Of a stretch of DNA of 64,000 bases, positions 47,416-56,798 are shown one piece after another. Positions within the stretch are counted from its first letter, which is position 1, and every line of letters starts with the position of its first letter. The position numbers were made by a program, and so were the translations under genes. The DNA comes from Falsiroseomonas bella. Lineage in GTDB: Bacteria > Pseudomonadota > Alphaproteobacteria > Acetobacterales > Acetobacteraceae. The notes under the pieces are model-generated. The model was given only the letters and a program-made list of their open reading frames with translations. It had not been told where the DNA came from and ran no database searches. Location: contig NZ_QGNA01000004.1 in NCBI RefSeq assembly GCF_003173615.1, positions 744,001 to 808,000 of the forward strand, written 5' to 3'.

Positions 47416-48756
47416 TCACCTGCGTTCCGGCGCGGCGTGCCGGGCGAGGAAGGCGTCCACATGCGCTGCAAGTCCCGGTGATTCCAGCTCCTCGTAGTCG
47501 TAGCGGGCGCGGATGATGGGCAGGCCCGGCGCGATCAGGCGCGCGAGGTCGGCCGGCGTCGCGCTGACGACGACGTCGGCGCCGGAGCGCCCGATGGTCT
47601 CGCCCAGGTCGCGCAACTGCGCCGTATCGTAGCCCATCGCGGGCAGCACCGGGCCGAGATGCGGGAAGGCCGCATACACGGCGGCGATCGAAGGCGCCGC
47701 CTTGGCACGCGGATCCACGAGTTCTGCCGCGCCGGCCGCCAGCGCGGCGGCATGGCCCGCGCCCCACGGCATGCCGCCATGCGTCAGCGTCGGCCCGTCC
47801 TCCACCACCAGCACGCGCCGCCCGCGCACCGCGGCGGCGTCCTTTAGCGTGACGCGGGAGCCGGCGCGCAGCAGCGTCGCGCCAGGATTGAGCCGGCGCG
47901 CCGCCTCCAGCACCCGGCCCACATCCTCGGCCGGCGCCGCATTGGCCTTCGCGACGATGACGATGTCGGCCATGCGCAGCACCGCCTCGCCGGGGTGCCA
48001 GCCCTCGACATGGCCGGGCCGCAGCGCATCGGCCAGCACGATCAGCAGGTCCGGTCGGATGAAGGGAAAGTCGTTGTTGCCACCGTCCCAGAGGATGATG
48101 TCGGACTCCGCCTCCACCTGCGCGAGCACGCGCGCGGTGTCGACGCCGACATGCACCACGCCGCCGGCGGCGATGTGCGGCTCGTATTCCTCGCGCTCCT
48201 CCACGGTGCAGCCGGCGGCGTCCATGTCGGCAAGGCTCGCGAATCGCTGCACCACCTGGCGCGCGAGATCGCCATAGGGCATCGGATGCCGCACCACGCC
48301 GACGCGCAGGCCGCGTGCGCACAGATGTGCGGCGAGGTGGCGCGTGGTCTGCGACTTGCCGCATCCGGTGCGCACCGCACAGATCGCGACGACCGGCAGG
48401 CGGGATGGCAGCATGGTGCTTCGCGGACCGGGCAGCAGGAAATCCGCCTCGCCCGCCAGCGCGATCGCGCCCAGCCGCATCACATGCGCCTGCGGCACAT
48501 CGCTGTAGGCGAAGGCGACGGCATCCACGCCCTGGCGCAGCAGCGCGGGCAGCTCCGCCTCGTCGCGGATCGGGATGCCTGCCGGGTAGAGCGGCCCGGC
48601 GAGTTCGGGCGGGTAGCGGCGCGCGGCGATGCCGGGGATCTGCGCGGCGGTGAAGGCCACGACCTCCTGCGCCGGATCGTCGCGATAGAGCAGGTTGAAG
48701 TCGTGGAAGTCCCGCCCCGCAGCCCCCAGGATGACGACGCGGCGGCGCGGCGTCAC
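47416..48756 (-). CDS. Cyclic 2,3-diphosphoglycerate synthetase-like GTPase (COG2403 type)
   Basis: A 446-residue protein with a GTG start overlapping the groEL stop. An N-terminal Rossmann-like part ([20 protein letters not shown]) precedes a P-loop region [13 protein letters not shown] near residue 128, then [10 protein letters not shown] and [18 protein letters not shown]. These features match the family containing archaeal cPGS, which makes the thermoprotectant cyclic 2,3-diphosphoglycerate. Bacterial members are mostly uncharacterised. Coupling to GroEL suggests a stress-protective role (inference). Confidence 0.82.
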   Translation of the reverse strand: MTPRRRVVILGAAGRDFHDFNLLYRDDPAQEVVAFTAAQIPGIAARRYPPELAGPLYPAGIPIRDEAELPALLRQGVDAVAFAYSDVPQAHVMRLGAIALAGEADFLLPGPRSTMLPSRLPVVAICAVRTGCGKSQTTRHLAAHLCARGLRVGVVRHPMPYGDLARQVVQRFASLADMDAAGCTVEEREEYEPHIAAGGVVHVGVDTARVLAQVEAESDIILWDGGNNDFPFIRPDLLIVLADALRPGHVEGWHPGEAVLRMADIVIVAKANAAPAEDVGRVLEAARRLNPGATLLRAGSRVTLKDAAAVRGRRVLVVEDGPTLTHGGMPWGAGHAAALAAGAAELVDPRAKAAPSIAAVYAAFPHLGPVLPAMGYDTAQLRDLGETIGRSGADVVVSATPADLARLIAPGLPIIRARYDYEELESPGLAAHVDAFLARHAAPERR

Positions 48757-50420
48757 AACGGCATCTCCGCCGGTTCCGCGCGCGGCCGGGGCGGCTCGGG
48801 CAGCTCCGTCATCGTCGCCTCGGTCAGCAGCAGCACGCTGGCGACCGAGACGGCGTTCTCCAGCGCGACGCGCACCACCTTCGTCGGATCGATGATGCCC
48901 GCCTCGACCAGGTCCACATACTCCTTCCGCGCCGCGTCGAAGCCGCGGTTGCCCGTGCCCTCCATCATCCGCGACACCACCACGCCGCCATCGGCGGCCG
49001 AGTTCTCCGCGATCTGCCGCGCCGGCGCCTCCAGCGCGCGCTTCAGCAGCTGCACGCCAGTCCGCTCATCGGCCTCGCAGGCCTGTTCCTCGGCCGCCAC
49101 GGCCTCCACGCAGCGCAGCAGGGCGAGGCCGCCGCCGGGAACGATACCCTCGGCCACCGCCGCCTTGGTGGCGCTGATCGCATCGTCCAGCGCCTCTTTC
49201 CGCGCCTTCATTTCGGCCTCGGCCGGCGCGCCGACCCGGATCACCGCGACGCCGCCGGCGAGCTTCGCCAGCCGCTCCTGCAGCTTCTCCTTGTCGTAGT
49301 CGCTGGTGGCCTTCTCGATCTCGTGGCGGATCTCCTTCGTGCGCGCTTCGATCGCGGCGTGCTCGCCGCCGCCGCCAATGATGGTCGTGTTCTCCTTGTC
49401 CACCACCACGCGCTTCGCGCGGCCGAGCTGCGGCAGGCGCGCTGATTCCAGCTTCAGTCCGATCTCCTCGGCGATCACCATGCCGCCGGTCAGCACCGCC
49501 ATGTCCTGCAGCATCGCCTTCCGGCGGTCGCCGAAGCCCGGCGCCTTCACCGCGCAGCTCTTCAGCCCGCCGCGAAGCTGGTTGACGATCAGCGTCGCCA
49601 GCGCCTCGGCCTCCACATCCTCGGCCACCACCAGCAGCGGCCGGCCGGCCTTCACCACCTGGTCGAGCAGCGGCAACAGGTCGTTCAGGCTGCGGATCTT
49701 CTGGTCGGCGAGCAGGATGAAGGCGTCCTCCAGCTCCGCCTCCATGCGCTCCGGGTTCGTGACGAAATAGGGCGAGAGGTAGCCGCGGTCGAACTGCATG
49801 CCCTCCACGACATCGAGCGTCGTCTCGGTGGTCTTCGACTCTTCCACCGTGATCACGCCCTCGTTGCCGACCCGCTCCATGGCATCGGCGACCAGCTCGC
49901 CGATCGCCGGGTCGTTGTGGGCGGAGATGGTGGCGACCTGCGCCTTCTCGCGGCGGGATTCCACGGGGCGGGACAGGCGTTGCAGCGCCGCCACCGCCGC
50001 GCGCGTCCCGCGATCGAGGCCGCGCTTGAGGTCCACGGCGCTGGCGCCGGCGACGACGTTGCGGATGCCGTCGGCCAGGATCGCATGGGCGAGCACGGTC
50101 GCGGTGCTGGTGCCGTCGCCCACCGCGTCGCCGGTCCGCTCGGCCGCCTGGCGCAGCATCTGCGCGCCGAGATTCTCCTCCGCATCTTTCAGCTCGAATT
50201 CCTTGGCGATGGTGACGCCGTCATTGCAGACGATGGGCGTGCCCCAGCGCTTCTGGATCAGCACGGACTTCGAGCGCGGCCCGAGCGTGACCCGGACCGC
50301 ATCGGCGAGCGCACCGGCGCCACGCAGGATCTTCTCCCGTGCGGCGGAGCGGAACAGCACCTGCTTGGCCGGCAATTGGGCCTCCGTTCGGCTTGCCTGG
50401 CCGGCGGCCATGCCAGGCAT
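48753..50420 (-). CDS. groL: Chaperonin GroEL (accessory copy)
   Basis: A 555-residue 60-kDa chaperonin. Conserved blocks are [30 protein letters not shown] (ATP site), [17 protein letters not shown], and [14 protein letters not shown]. The C-terminus ends in a proline/charge tail, without the GGM repeats of housekeeping GroEL. No groES lies beside it. A second, canonical groESL is expected elsewhere. It heads a nine-gene minus-strand unit with an FNR-type box 84 bp upstream of the first ATG; an alternative ATG is three codons in. Confidence 0.95.
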   Translation of the reverse strand: MPGMAAGQASRTEAQLPAKQVLFRSAAREKILRGAGALADAVRVTLGPRSKSVLIQKRWGTPIVCNDGVTIAKEFELKDAEENLGAQMLRQAAERTGDAVGDGTSTATVLAHAILADGIRNVVAGASAVDLKRGLDRGTRAAVAALQRLSRPVESRREKAQVATISAHNDPAIGELVADAMERVGNEGVITVEESKTTETTLDVVEGMQFDRGYLSPYFVTNPERMEAELEDAFILLADQKIRSLNDLLPLLDQVVKAGRPLLVVAEDVEAEALATLIVNQLRGGLKSCAVKAPGFGDRRKAMLQDMAVLTGGMVIAEEIGLKLESARLPQLGRAKRVVVDKENTTIIGGGGEHAAIEARTKEIRHEIEKATSDYDKEKLQERLAKLAGGVAVIRVGAPAEAEMKARKEALDDAISATKAAVAEGIVPGGGLALLRCVEAVAAEEQACEADERTGVQLLKRALEAPARQIAENSAADGGVVVSRMMEGTGNRGFDAARKEYVDLVEAGIIDPTKVVRVALENAVSVASVLLLTEATMTELPEPPRPRAEPAEMPL

Positions 50421-50503
50421 TCCAGACGCTATGCGAACGCCCTTCTCCGCCGCGAAGGGCCTGTGGAGCGGAGGCAGTAGAGGACAGGCCGGCGCGAAGT
50501 GGC

Positions 50504-50517
50504 TTGACCCAGGTCAA
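50504..50517 (-). promoter_or_regulatory. FNR/CRP-family box upstream of groEL-ftsH unit
   Basis: TTGACCCAGGTCAA is a perfect 6+2+6 palindrome (TTGACC-CA-GGTCAA). TCTACT on the minus strand (50481-50476) starts 29.5 bp from the box centre, like TCTAAG at the 26424 box. The spacing fits class II activation with a start near 50469. Confidence 0.68.
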
Positions 50518-50578
50518 GCTGCGGGTCGGCCGCCATCACGGAACCGCGAGGCGACGCGGCCGCGGCATCTCGCCCCGA

Positions 50579-52951
50579 TCAGCGCGGGCCCGGCCGCCGT
50601 TCGCAGGCGAACCCCGCCGGCTCTACGGCCTCGCTGAGACCGGGGTCGCGGATGCCGGCAAGGATCGCGCGGAAGCGGGCCTCGTCCACCTCCTCTTCCG
50701 GCAGGTATTCGTGCCCCGCCGGCCCACCGGGCACGACCGGCAGCACGGCGCAGCCGCGCACCTTCGGCTGCTCCGCGAGCAGCAGGGACCGGAACGCGTC
50801 CAGGTCGTGCAGGTCGGTGCGCAGCTTCAGCGTGTAGCTGACCTGGTTGCCGCGCTCGGCGCCGATCCAGTGCCGCTCCAGCAGGCGCAGCCAGGCGAAG
50901 TGCTCCGCCGGTGTCGCCTCCGGCGCGGTGACCAGGCGGTCGCCGATGCCGAGGCGCAGGAACAGCGGCAGCGTCGGGAAGCCCACGATGCTCATGCCGG
51001 CGAAGGTCGAGAGGCTGCGCACCGGGTATCCGCGCGCCTCGTACTCCGCCAGCAGCGGGTCGCTGTCGCCGCGCCAGCCGCCGCCGGCCTCGCGCTCGCC
51101 GCGGAACTGCACCCAGCGGAGATACTGCCGCCGTGCCGGCAGGTGCGCCCCCTCGGTCAGGCCGAAGATCTTCGCCGTGGTGCCCGCGGGCTTCACGGTC
51201 GTGACCGTCAGCGGCGCCGTGAGGCCGAGTTCCGCCGCATAGGCCGTCGCCTCCGCCTTCGCGAGGCCGGAGAGGCGCGCCACCATGCTCCAGAAGGGCG
51301 CCGCGCCCCCGCCCGCGTCGAGCAGGTCGCGGAAGCCGAGCCCGAAGCGCAGCCAGGCCCATTCGTGCAGGCCGGTGGGGCCGATGCCGATGCGGTTGGT
51401 GCGGCGGACCTCGCGCGCATAGAGCGCATCCATCATGTTCACGCGGATGAGGAAGCGTACGCCGAGGCGCACGGCATCCTCCACGCGCGCGTCCCACGCC
51501 GCCGCCGTCGCCTCGTCCGGCGCGCCGGGCGTCACCGCCGCCAGGGGCTGCGGGCAGGCAAGCAGGGGCGCGAAATCCGCGACCACGCAATAGCCGCCGG
51601 TCACATGCAGCACGACCTCGCCGCAGGGATTGGTGGTCGCCGGGAAGCGGGCGCGGGCGGCGCAGCGCGAGAGTTCGCCGAGCAGCCCGGCCGACTGCTT
51701 CGCCTGGTAGCGACGGCTGCGCAGGTCGCTGCCGTCGTCGCAGACCGGCTTGCGCCAGGCGGAGCCGGAGCGGTGGTCCTCCAGCAGGTCGCCGTTGAGG
51801 AAGCCGGGCTCGCCGGTGGCATGGGCCGAGCGCGTCGCCGCCTCGAACACGGCCAGGGCATGACGGGTCCAGGGATCGTCCAGCGTCTCGCCGGCGCGGC
51901 CGCGGCCGACGCGATGCCAGAACTCCCGGTCCACCATGAGCGAGTGGTTCGCCGTCCAGAGCCCGCCTTCCGCCGCCAGCCGCACGAAGCGCAGCGCGCC
52001 GGGGTCGCGCCAGCTCTTGGTCGCCATGCGGGCCGCGCGCCGCGCGCCGCCGCCCTGCACCTCGACCGAGAGCAGGTGGTCGGCCAGCAGCGCCTGCTCC
52101 CAGGGCTGCATGGCCTCTCCTGCCGGATCGCGCCGGCGCGCCGCCCCGATCACCTGGCGTCGCAGCCGCGCAAGGCCCCGCAGCAGCGAGAGCGGGCCCG
52201 GCGCTGGCCGGCCCTGCATGCCACGGATCGGCGTGCCGCGCGGCCGGATCGCGGACAGGTCGAGCAGCAGCGTGCGCTGGCGCTCTCGGCGGAAGGCCAT
52301 CGCCTCCAGGATCTCGACCGCCTTGGCCCAACCCTCGCGGCTGTCCTCGACCGCATGGCGGATCGCATCCGGCGGGGCGAGCGCCGGATCGCGCAGCATC
52401 TCGGCATCGAGCGCGGCGCGGATCGCCTGCTCCTCGGCGGCGGCGATGCCGAAGTCGCGCGCGAACTGCCCGAGGCCGGCCGCATCGCGCGGGTAGTCCG
52501 GGTGGGACGGGGAAAGATGCAGCAGCAGCGCGGGCGCCTCCGCCCAGTCCACCGCCACCAACTCGTCGTCGTAGCTACGGCCGACGCCGCTGCCGTTCAG
52601 CAGCAGGTAGAATTTCGCGAAGGCGGTGATCGCGGTGGCGCAGTTGGTGAACACTTCCATGTTGCGCCCGGCTTGGCACGCATCGCCGTGTTGCAGATGC
52701 CGCCCCGAGGTGAGCAGCGCCCCGGTGGCGATGGCGTTGCGCAGCCGGGCGCATTCCGTCGCCGTACCGGCGCGCTCGCCGAGAAGCGAGACGTTGCCCG
52801 CCGCGACCCGGTCCGCGACGCGGCCCCAATCCTCAAGGTCCTCCGCCCGGAACACGGTGCGGCGCGCGACAGCGAGCCCCATGCCCCCCGCCGGCTCGCG
52901 AGGCGGCACGGGCGCCTCGCCGAAGCGCGCGCCGGGTTCCGGCCCGCTCAC
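50579..52951 (-). CDS. nrdJ: Adenosylcobalamin-dependent (class II) ribonucleoside-triphosphate reductase
   Basis: A 790-residue protein. The GTG start at 52951 overlaps the ATPase stop (GTGA) and has AGGAGG just upstream. The conserved NPCGE motif (residues 441-445, C443) carries a redox/radical-site cysteine, followed by NMMDALYAREVRRTNRIGIG (split motif) and VKPAGTTAK from residue 586. The layout matches monomeric NrdJ of the Lactobacillus type. It uses B12 rather than O2 or a glycyl radical to make dNTPs, so works with or without oxygen. Third gene of the CBS-MgtA-NrdJ unit. Confidence 0.92.
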   Translation of the reverse strand: MSGPEPGARFGEAPVPPREPAGGMGLAVARRTVFRAEDLEDWGRVADRVAAGNVSLLGERAGTATECARLRNAIATGALLTSGRHLQHGDACQAGRNMEVFTNCATAITAFAKFYLLLNGSGVGRSYDDELVAVDWAEAPALLLHLSPSHPDYPRDAAGLGQFARDFGIAAAEEQAIRAALDAEMLRDPALAPPDAIRHAVEDSREGWAKAVEILEAMAFRRERQRTLLLDLSAIRPRGTPIRGMQGRPAPGPLSLLRGLARLRRQVIGAARRRDPAGEAMQPWEQALLADHLLSVEVQGGGARRAARMATKSWRDPGALRFVRLAAEGGLWTANHSLMVDREFWHRVGRGRAGETLDDPWTRHALAVFEAATRSAHATGEPGFLNGDLLEDHRSGSAWRKPVCDDGSDLRSRRYQAKQSAGLLGELSRCAARARFPATTNPCGEVVLHVTGGYCVVADFAPLLACPQPLAAVTPGAPDEATAAAWDARVEDAVRLGVRFLIRVNMMDALYAREVRRTNRIGIGPTGLHEWAWLRFGLGFRDLLDAGGGAAPFWSMVARLSGLAKAEATAYAAELGLTAPLTVTTVKPAGTTAKIFGLTEGAHLPARRQYLRWVQFRGEREAGGGWRGDSDPLLAEYEARGYPVRSLSTFAGMSIVGFPTLPLFLRLGIGDRLVTAPEATPAEHFAWLRLLERHWIGAERGNQVSYTLKLRTDLHDLDAFRSLLLAEQPKVRGCAVLPVVPGGPAGHEYLPEEEVDEARFRAILAGIRDPGLSEAVEPAGFACERRPGPR

Positions 52952-55506
52952 GCCCCGCCTCCTGCGGCGCGGAGCCGATGCGCCCAGAAGCGCCGCTTCG
53001 TCCACTCCGTCGCGGAGAGATAGGCGGCCACGATCGCCAGCAGGACCAGCAACTCCGGCGGCGAGGACGGCACGAAGCCGAAGGCCGCCGAGAGGCCGTC
53101 CAGATATGGCAGGAACAGCGCTGCCGAGCCGACCGCGATCGTGCTCATCAGCAGGAGCCGGCCCGGACGGCTGCTAGAGGCCGGGCGCCGCGTGCGGAGC
53201 ACGAGCACGACGGCCACCTCGCTCAGCAGCGAGACCAGGAACCAGCCCGTCTGGAACGCGCCGGCGCTCGCCCCGAACAACCAGAGCAGCAGGCCGAAGG
53301 TGAGCACGTCGAAGGCCGAGCTCAGCACGCCGAACACCAGCATGAAGCGCTGCACTTCCGCCATGTCCCAGCGCTGCGGGCGCTCGCCATGCTCCGGGTC
53401 CACGTCATCCGCGGCCACGGTCATCATCGGGAGGTCGGAGAGGAAGTTGTTCAGCAGGATCTGCTTCGGCAGCAGCGGCAGGAAGGGCAGCAGCGGCGCC
53501 GCGATCGCCATGCTGAGCATGTTGCCGAAATTCGCGCTCGTCGTGATGTAGATGTATTTCAGGGTGTTGGCGAAGGTGCGCCGCCCGTCCTCCACGCCTT
53601 GCCGCAGCACGTCCAGGTCCGGGGCCAGCAGGACCACGTCGGCGCTCTCCCGCGCCACCTCCACGGCCCCGTCGACGGAGATGCCGACATCGGCCGCATG
53701 CAGCGCGGGCGCGTCGTTGATGCCGTCGCCGAGATAGCCGACCGCATGGCCCGCATGCTGCAACGCGCTCACGATGCGCTGCTTCTGCTGCGGGTCGATC
53801 TCCACGAAGAGGCTCGTGCGCGGCGCGACATGCCACAGCGCCTCGTCGCGCATCGCCGCGAGCTCCGCGCCGGTGAGCATCGCGGCGGGGTCGAGGCCGA
53901 CCGCCCGCGCCAGATGGCCGGCGACATGCCGGTTGTCGCCGGTCACGACCTTCACGGCGATGCCGCGTGCGGCCAGGTCGCGGACGGCGCGCGCAGTGTC
54001 GCGCTTCGGCGGATCGAGGAAGAGCAGGAAGCCCCGGAAGACGAGGTCCGTCTCGTCGTCCCGCCCATAGCGTTCCCGCGGCGGCCCGCGGCGGTCGGCC
54101 ACGGCCAGCACGCGATGGCCGGCTTCGCCCTGGGTCCTGAACAGCTCCGCCAGGGTCGCCCGCCCCGCCGAGCCCAGCGGTTCGACGCCCGCCGCGGTCG
54201 CGATCCGCGTGCAGGCGGCAAGCACCTCGGCGAAGGCTCCCTTGACGATCACCAGGTGTTCGCCGGGCCGCTCCTCCACGACGATGGTCAGGCGCCGCCG
54301 CTCGAAGTCGTAGGGGATCTCCTCGATCTTCCTCGCGGCGCCGGTTTCCACCTTCGCCGCCTCGCCCGCCGCGACCAAGGCGGCGTCGAGCGGGTTCTCG
54401 ATCCCGGTCTCCAGCGCGGCGTTCAGCACGGCGAGGCGCAGCACCTCCGGCGAGGGCTCGCCATCCGGCCCCAGCGCGGCCTGCAGCACGATCCGGCCCT
54501 CGGTCAGGGTGCCGGTCTTGTCCGTGCACAGGACATCCATGCTGCCCAGGTCCTCGATCGCCTCCAGCCTCCGCACCAGGACGCCGCGCGCGGCCAGCCT
54601 GCGCGCCCCGGCCGAGAGCGTGACGCTCACGATGGCCGGCAGCAGTTCCGGCGAGAGGCCGACCGCCAGCGCCACGGCGAACAGCAGGGAGTCCGGCAGC
54701 GGCCGCCCCAGCGCCTGGTTCACCGCCACGACGAACAGCACGATCCCGACCATGACGCGCAGCAGCAGCCCGCCGAAGTGACGAACGCCGCGGGCGAACT
54801 CGGTCTCCGGCGGGCTCTCGCGCAGACTGGCGGCGATCCCGCCGAAGGCGGTCCGCCGCCCGGTCGCGGCCACCAGCATCCGCGCCGCGCCGCTGCGCAC
54901 CGAGCTCCCCATGAAGACGGCATTGCTGCGCGCCGTGGGCGGCGCACCGGCCGCCACGGTCCCCGGACGCTTCTCGACCGGGAAGGATTCGCCGGTCAGG
55001 CCCGCCTCGCTGACCATGAAGTCGTGCGCCTCGAGCAGCAGGCCATCCGCCGGCACGAGATTGCCGGCGGAAAGCGCGACGACATCGCCCGGCACGAGCG
55101 CTTCGACGGGCACTTGCGCCAGCCTGCCGTCGCGGAAGACCCGCGCCTGGAGCGCCAGGCGCTGGCGCAGCGCCGCCATCGCCCGCGCGGCGCGATACTC
55201 CTGCAGGAAGCCCATGCAGGCGCTGCCCGTGACGATCGTCAGGATGATGGCGGCGTCCACCCACTCGTGCAGCACAAGCGACACCATGGCGCCGAAGACG
55301 AGCATCAGCACCAGAGGGCTCTCGACCTGGCGCAGCAGGAGACGCAGCGACGTCTCCCGCGCCTCCTCGATCCGGTTGGGGCCGTGCCGGTCCAGCCGGC
55401 TGCGCGCTTCGGCGGAAGCGAGGCCGTCGGGCGACGCCGCGAGGGCGGAGAGCAGCAGATCGGGCGATTGCGCCCAGAAGGCTTCCGGCGCCCGCGTCTC
55501 GGTCAT
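52948..55506 (-). CDS. P-type ATPase, magnesium-translocating (MgtA) type
   Basis: An 852-residue membrane pump. Cation_ATPase N-domain (residues about 10-75) and paired helices precede the actuator TGES loop in GLTGESFPVEKRPG. The phosphorylated Asp is D329 in DKTGTLTEG, and GDGINDAPAL lies in the hinge. The C-terminal helices include KYIYITTSANFGNML and LLNNFLSDLPMMTVAADDVD, the type IIIB MgtA signature. It probably imports Mg2+. It starts 26 bp after the CBS gene, with a poor Shine-Dalgarno, and its end overlaps nrdJ. Ca2+ transport is a less likely alternative. Confidence 0.9.
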   Translation of the reverse strand: MTETRAPEAFWAQSPDLLLSALAASPDGLASAEARSRLDRHGPNRIEEARETSLRLLLRQVESPLVLMLVFGAMVSLVLHEWVDAAIILTIVTGSACMGFLQEYRAARAMAALRQRLALQARVFRDGRLAQVPVEALVPGDVVALSAGNLVPADGLLLEAHDFMVSEAGLTGESFPVEKRPGTVAAGAPPTARSNAVFMGSSVRSGAARMLVAATGRRTAFGGIAASLRESPPETEFARGVRHFGGLLLRVMVGIVLFVVAVNQALGRPLPDSLLFAVALAVGLSPELLPAIVSVTLSAGARRLAARGVLVRRLEAIEDLGSMDVLCTDKTGTLTEGRIVLQAALGPDGEPSPEVLRLAVLNAALETGIENPLDAALVAAGEAAKVETGAARKIEEIPYDFERRRLTIVVEERPGEHLVIVKGAFAEVLAACTRIATAAGVEPLGSAGRATLAELFRTQGEAGHRVLAVADRRGPPRERYGRDDETDLVFRGFLLFLDPPKRDTARAVRDLAARGIAVKVVTGDNRHVAGHLARAVGLDPAAMLTGAELAAMRDEALWHVAPRTSLFVEIDPQQKQRIVSALQHAGHAVGYLGDGINDAPALHAADVGISVDGAVEVARESADVVLLAPDLDVLRQGVEDGRRTFANTLKYIYITTSANFGNMLSMAIAAPLLPFLPLLPKQILLNNFLSDLPMMTVAADDVDPEHGERPQRWDMAEVQRFMLVFGVLSSAFDVLTFGLLLWLFGASAGAFQTGWFLVSLLSEVAVVLVLRTRRPASSSRPGRLLLMSTIAVGSAALFLPYLDGLSAAFGFVPSSPPELLVLLAIVAAYLSATEWTKRRFWAHRLRAAGGGA

Positions 55507-55531
55507 GTCGGGCCGCGTCGCGGCCACGCAC

Positions 55532-55954
55532 TCATCGCAGGACCTCGAAGAAGCCGCTCTCCTCGTCGAGCCGCGCATGCTCCATGGCGCGGAAGTCGTA
55601 GCGCGAGACGATGCCGACCACGTTCCCGTCGCGGCAGACCGGCAGGTGGCGGAAGCCGCAATTGTCCAGCAGGCGCAGCGCCTCCATCGCCGATTGCCCT
55701 GGCGAGAGGGTCACCGGGTCCGCCGTCATCACCTCCCGCACCTTGGTGTGGCGCGCGTCCAATCCCTCCGCGAGGCAGCGCACCGCGTCGCGGCCCGTGA
55801 AGATGCCGAGAAGGCGCCCACCCGGCTCGGTGACCAGCACGGCGCCCACCCGGCGCGCATGCATCGCGGCGCAGGCCTCCGCGACGGTCGCAGCCGGGCC
55901 CATGGAGAGGGGACGCTGATCCCGGATGACCTCGGCCATGGTCCGTTCACGCAT
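55532..55954 (-). CDS. CBS-domain protein
   Basis: A 140-residue soluble protein with AGGAGGAGG before the ATG. It is a tandem pair of CBS motifs (MGPAATVAEACAAMHARRVG, about 17-70; LSPGQSAMEALRLLDNCGF, about 80-130). Such pairs bind AMP, ATP or NAD and sense energy charge. It is first gene of the operon with the Mg-type ATPase and nrdJ, so it may gate or sense adenylate or Mg-ATP status. An FNR-type half-perfect box lies 90 bp upstream. Confidence 0.9.
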   Translation of the reverse strand: MRERTMAEVIRDQRPLSMGPAATVAEACAAMHARRVGAVLVTEPGGRLLGIFTGRDAVRCLAEGLDARHTKVREVMTADPVTLSPGQSAMEALRLLDNCGFRHLPVCRDGNVVGIVSRYDFRAMEHARLDEESGFFEVLR

Positions 55955-56043
55955 GGCACTCCTCCTCCTGACGTTGCTGCGGCACCCTGCGGACAGCGAG
56001 GCCCGCCGCCCGCCCCCCTTAGCGGCGCAGGCGCTCCGCCGCG

Positions 56044-56057
56044 CTGCTCTGGATCAA
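56044..56057 (-). promoter_or_regulatory. FNR/CRP-family box (imperfect) upstream of CBS-MgtA-NrdJ unit
   Basis: CTGCTCTGGATCAA has one perfect ATCAA half and the frequent CTGG spacer, with two mismatches in the other half. CTAAGG on the minus strand (56022-56017) lies 28.5 bp from the centre. It is the weakest of the five boxes by sequence but has the same spacing to the start codon. Confidence 0.5.
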
Positions 56058-56120
56058 GCTTGCGCCCGGTTCGTCATCGGCCTGGTCGTCCCTCGCACGC
56101 TTGTTGACTCGCCCGAGCCC

Positions 56121-56798
56121 TCAGGCGTTGCTCCCCATGCGTTCCCGATACGCGGCGATCGAGGCGATCACCTCCTCATCCGTCAGCTGGTGGAAGTCGC
56201 GGTAGAAGGCGCCGATGCCGAAGAATACCTCCGCCTCGACAGCGCACACCGTGTCGTCGGCCTCCCCGCGCATCGCCTTGAGCGTCTCGGGCGGCGCCAC
56301 CGGCGTGGCCAGCACGAGCCGCGCCGCGCCACGCCGCCGCAGCGCGCGCAGCGCCGCCCGCGCGGAGGCGCCCGTCGCCAGGCCATCATCCACGACGACC
56401 GCCGTCCGGCCCCTGGGATCGACCGGCGCGAGACCGGTCAGGTAGCGCGCCCGCCGCCTCTCGATCTCCGCGAGTTCGCGCAGCCGCGCGGCGGCGATGA
56501 AGGCCTCGGAGGCGCCGGTGGCCGCGACGATGTCCGCGTTCAGCACGACCTCCGGCGCGTCGCCGTCGACGACGGCGCCGAGCGCCAGCTCGGGCTGGCC
56601 CGGCGCGCCGATCTTGCGGACGAGCACGAGATCCAGTGGGGCGCCCAGCGCTGCCGCCACCTCGGCGGCAACCGGCACGCCGCCGCGCGGCAGCGCGTAG
56701 ACGACCGGATCACGCGGCCCGAGGGCCTTCACCCGCTCCGCCAGCAGGCGGCCTGCCTCGGCGCGGTCGGCAAAGCGGGTGAGGTCAGACCGGAACAT
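56121..56798 (-). CDS. Phosphoribosyltransferase family protein
   Basis: A 225-residue PRTase-fold protein. ATG 56798 is preceded by GGAGGCGAAGG; the reading overlaps the hydrolase stop by 14 bp. The PRPP-binding loop is VVVDDGLATGAS near residue 120, and the hood begins with YALPRGGVPVAAEVA. This group is often found in stress clusters beside dienelactone-type hydrolases and its substrate base is unknown. It could use PRPP made by the synthetase encoded at 58626. Confidence 0.87.
   Translation of the reverse strand: MFRSDLTRFADRAEAGRLLAERVKALGPRDPVVYALPRGGVPVAAEVAAALGAPLDLVLVRKIGAPGQPELALGAVVDGDAPEVVLNADIVAATGASEAFIAAARLRELAEIERRRARYLTGLAPVDPRGRTAVVVDDGLATGASARAALRALRRRGAARLVLATPVAPPETLKAMRGEADDTVCAVEAEVFFGIGAFYRDFHQLTDEEVIASIAAYRERMGSNA

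Noticed and set aside
45186-47516. A 776-codon frame on the plus strand
   Set aside because: It is antisense to acetyl-CoA synthetase and flavin reductase, both recognised by clear motifs.
52978-55800. A 940-codon open frame on the plus strand
   Set aside because: It is antisense to the P-type ATPase, whose motifs (DKTGTLTEG, GDGINDAPAL) are unambiguous on the minus strand.
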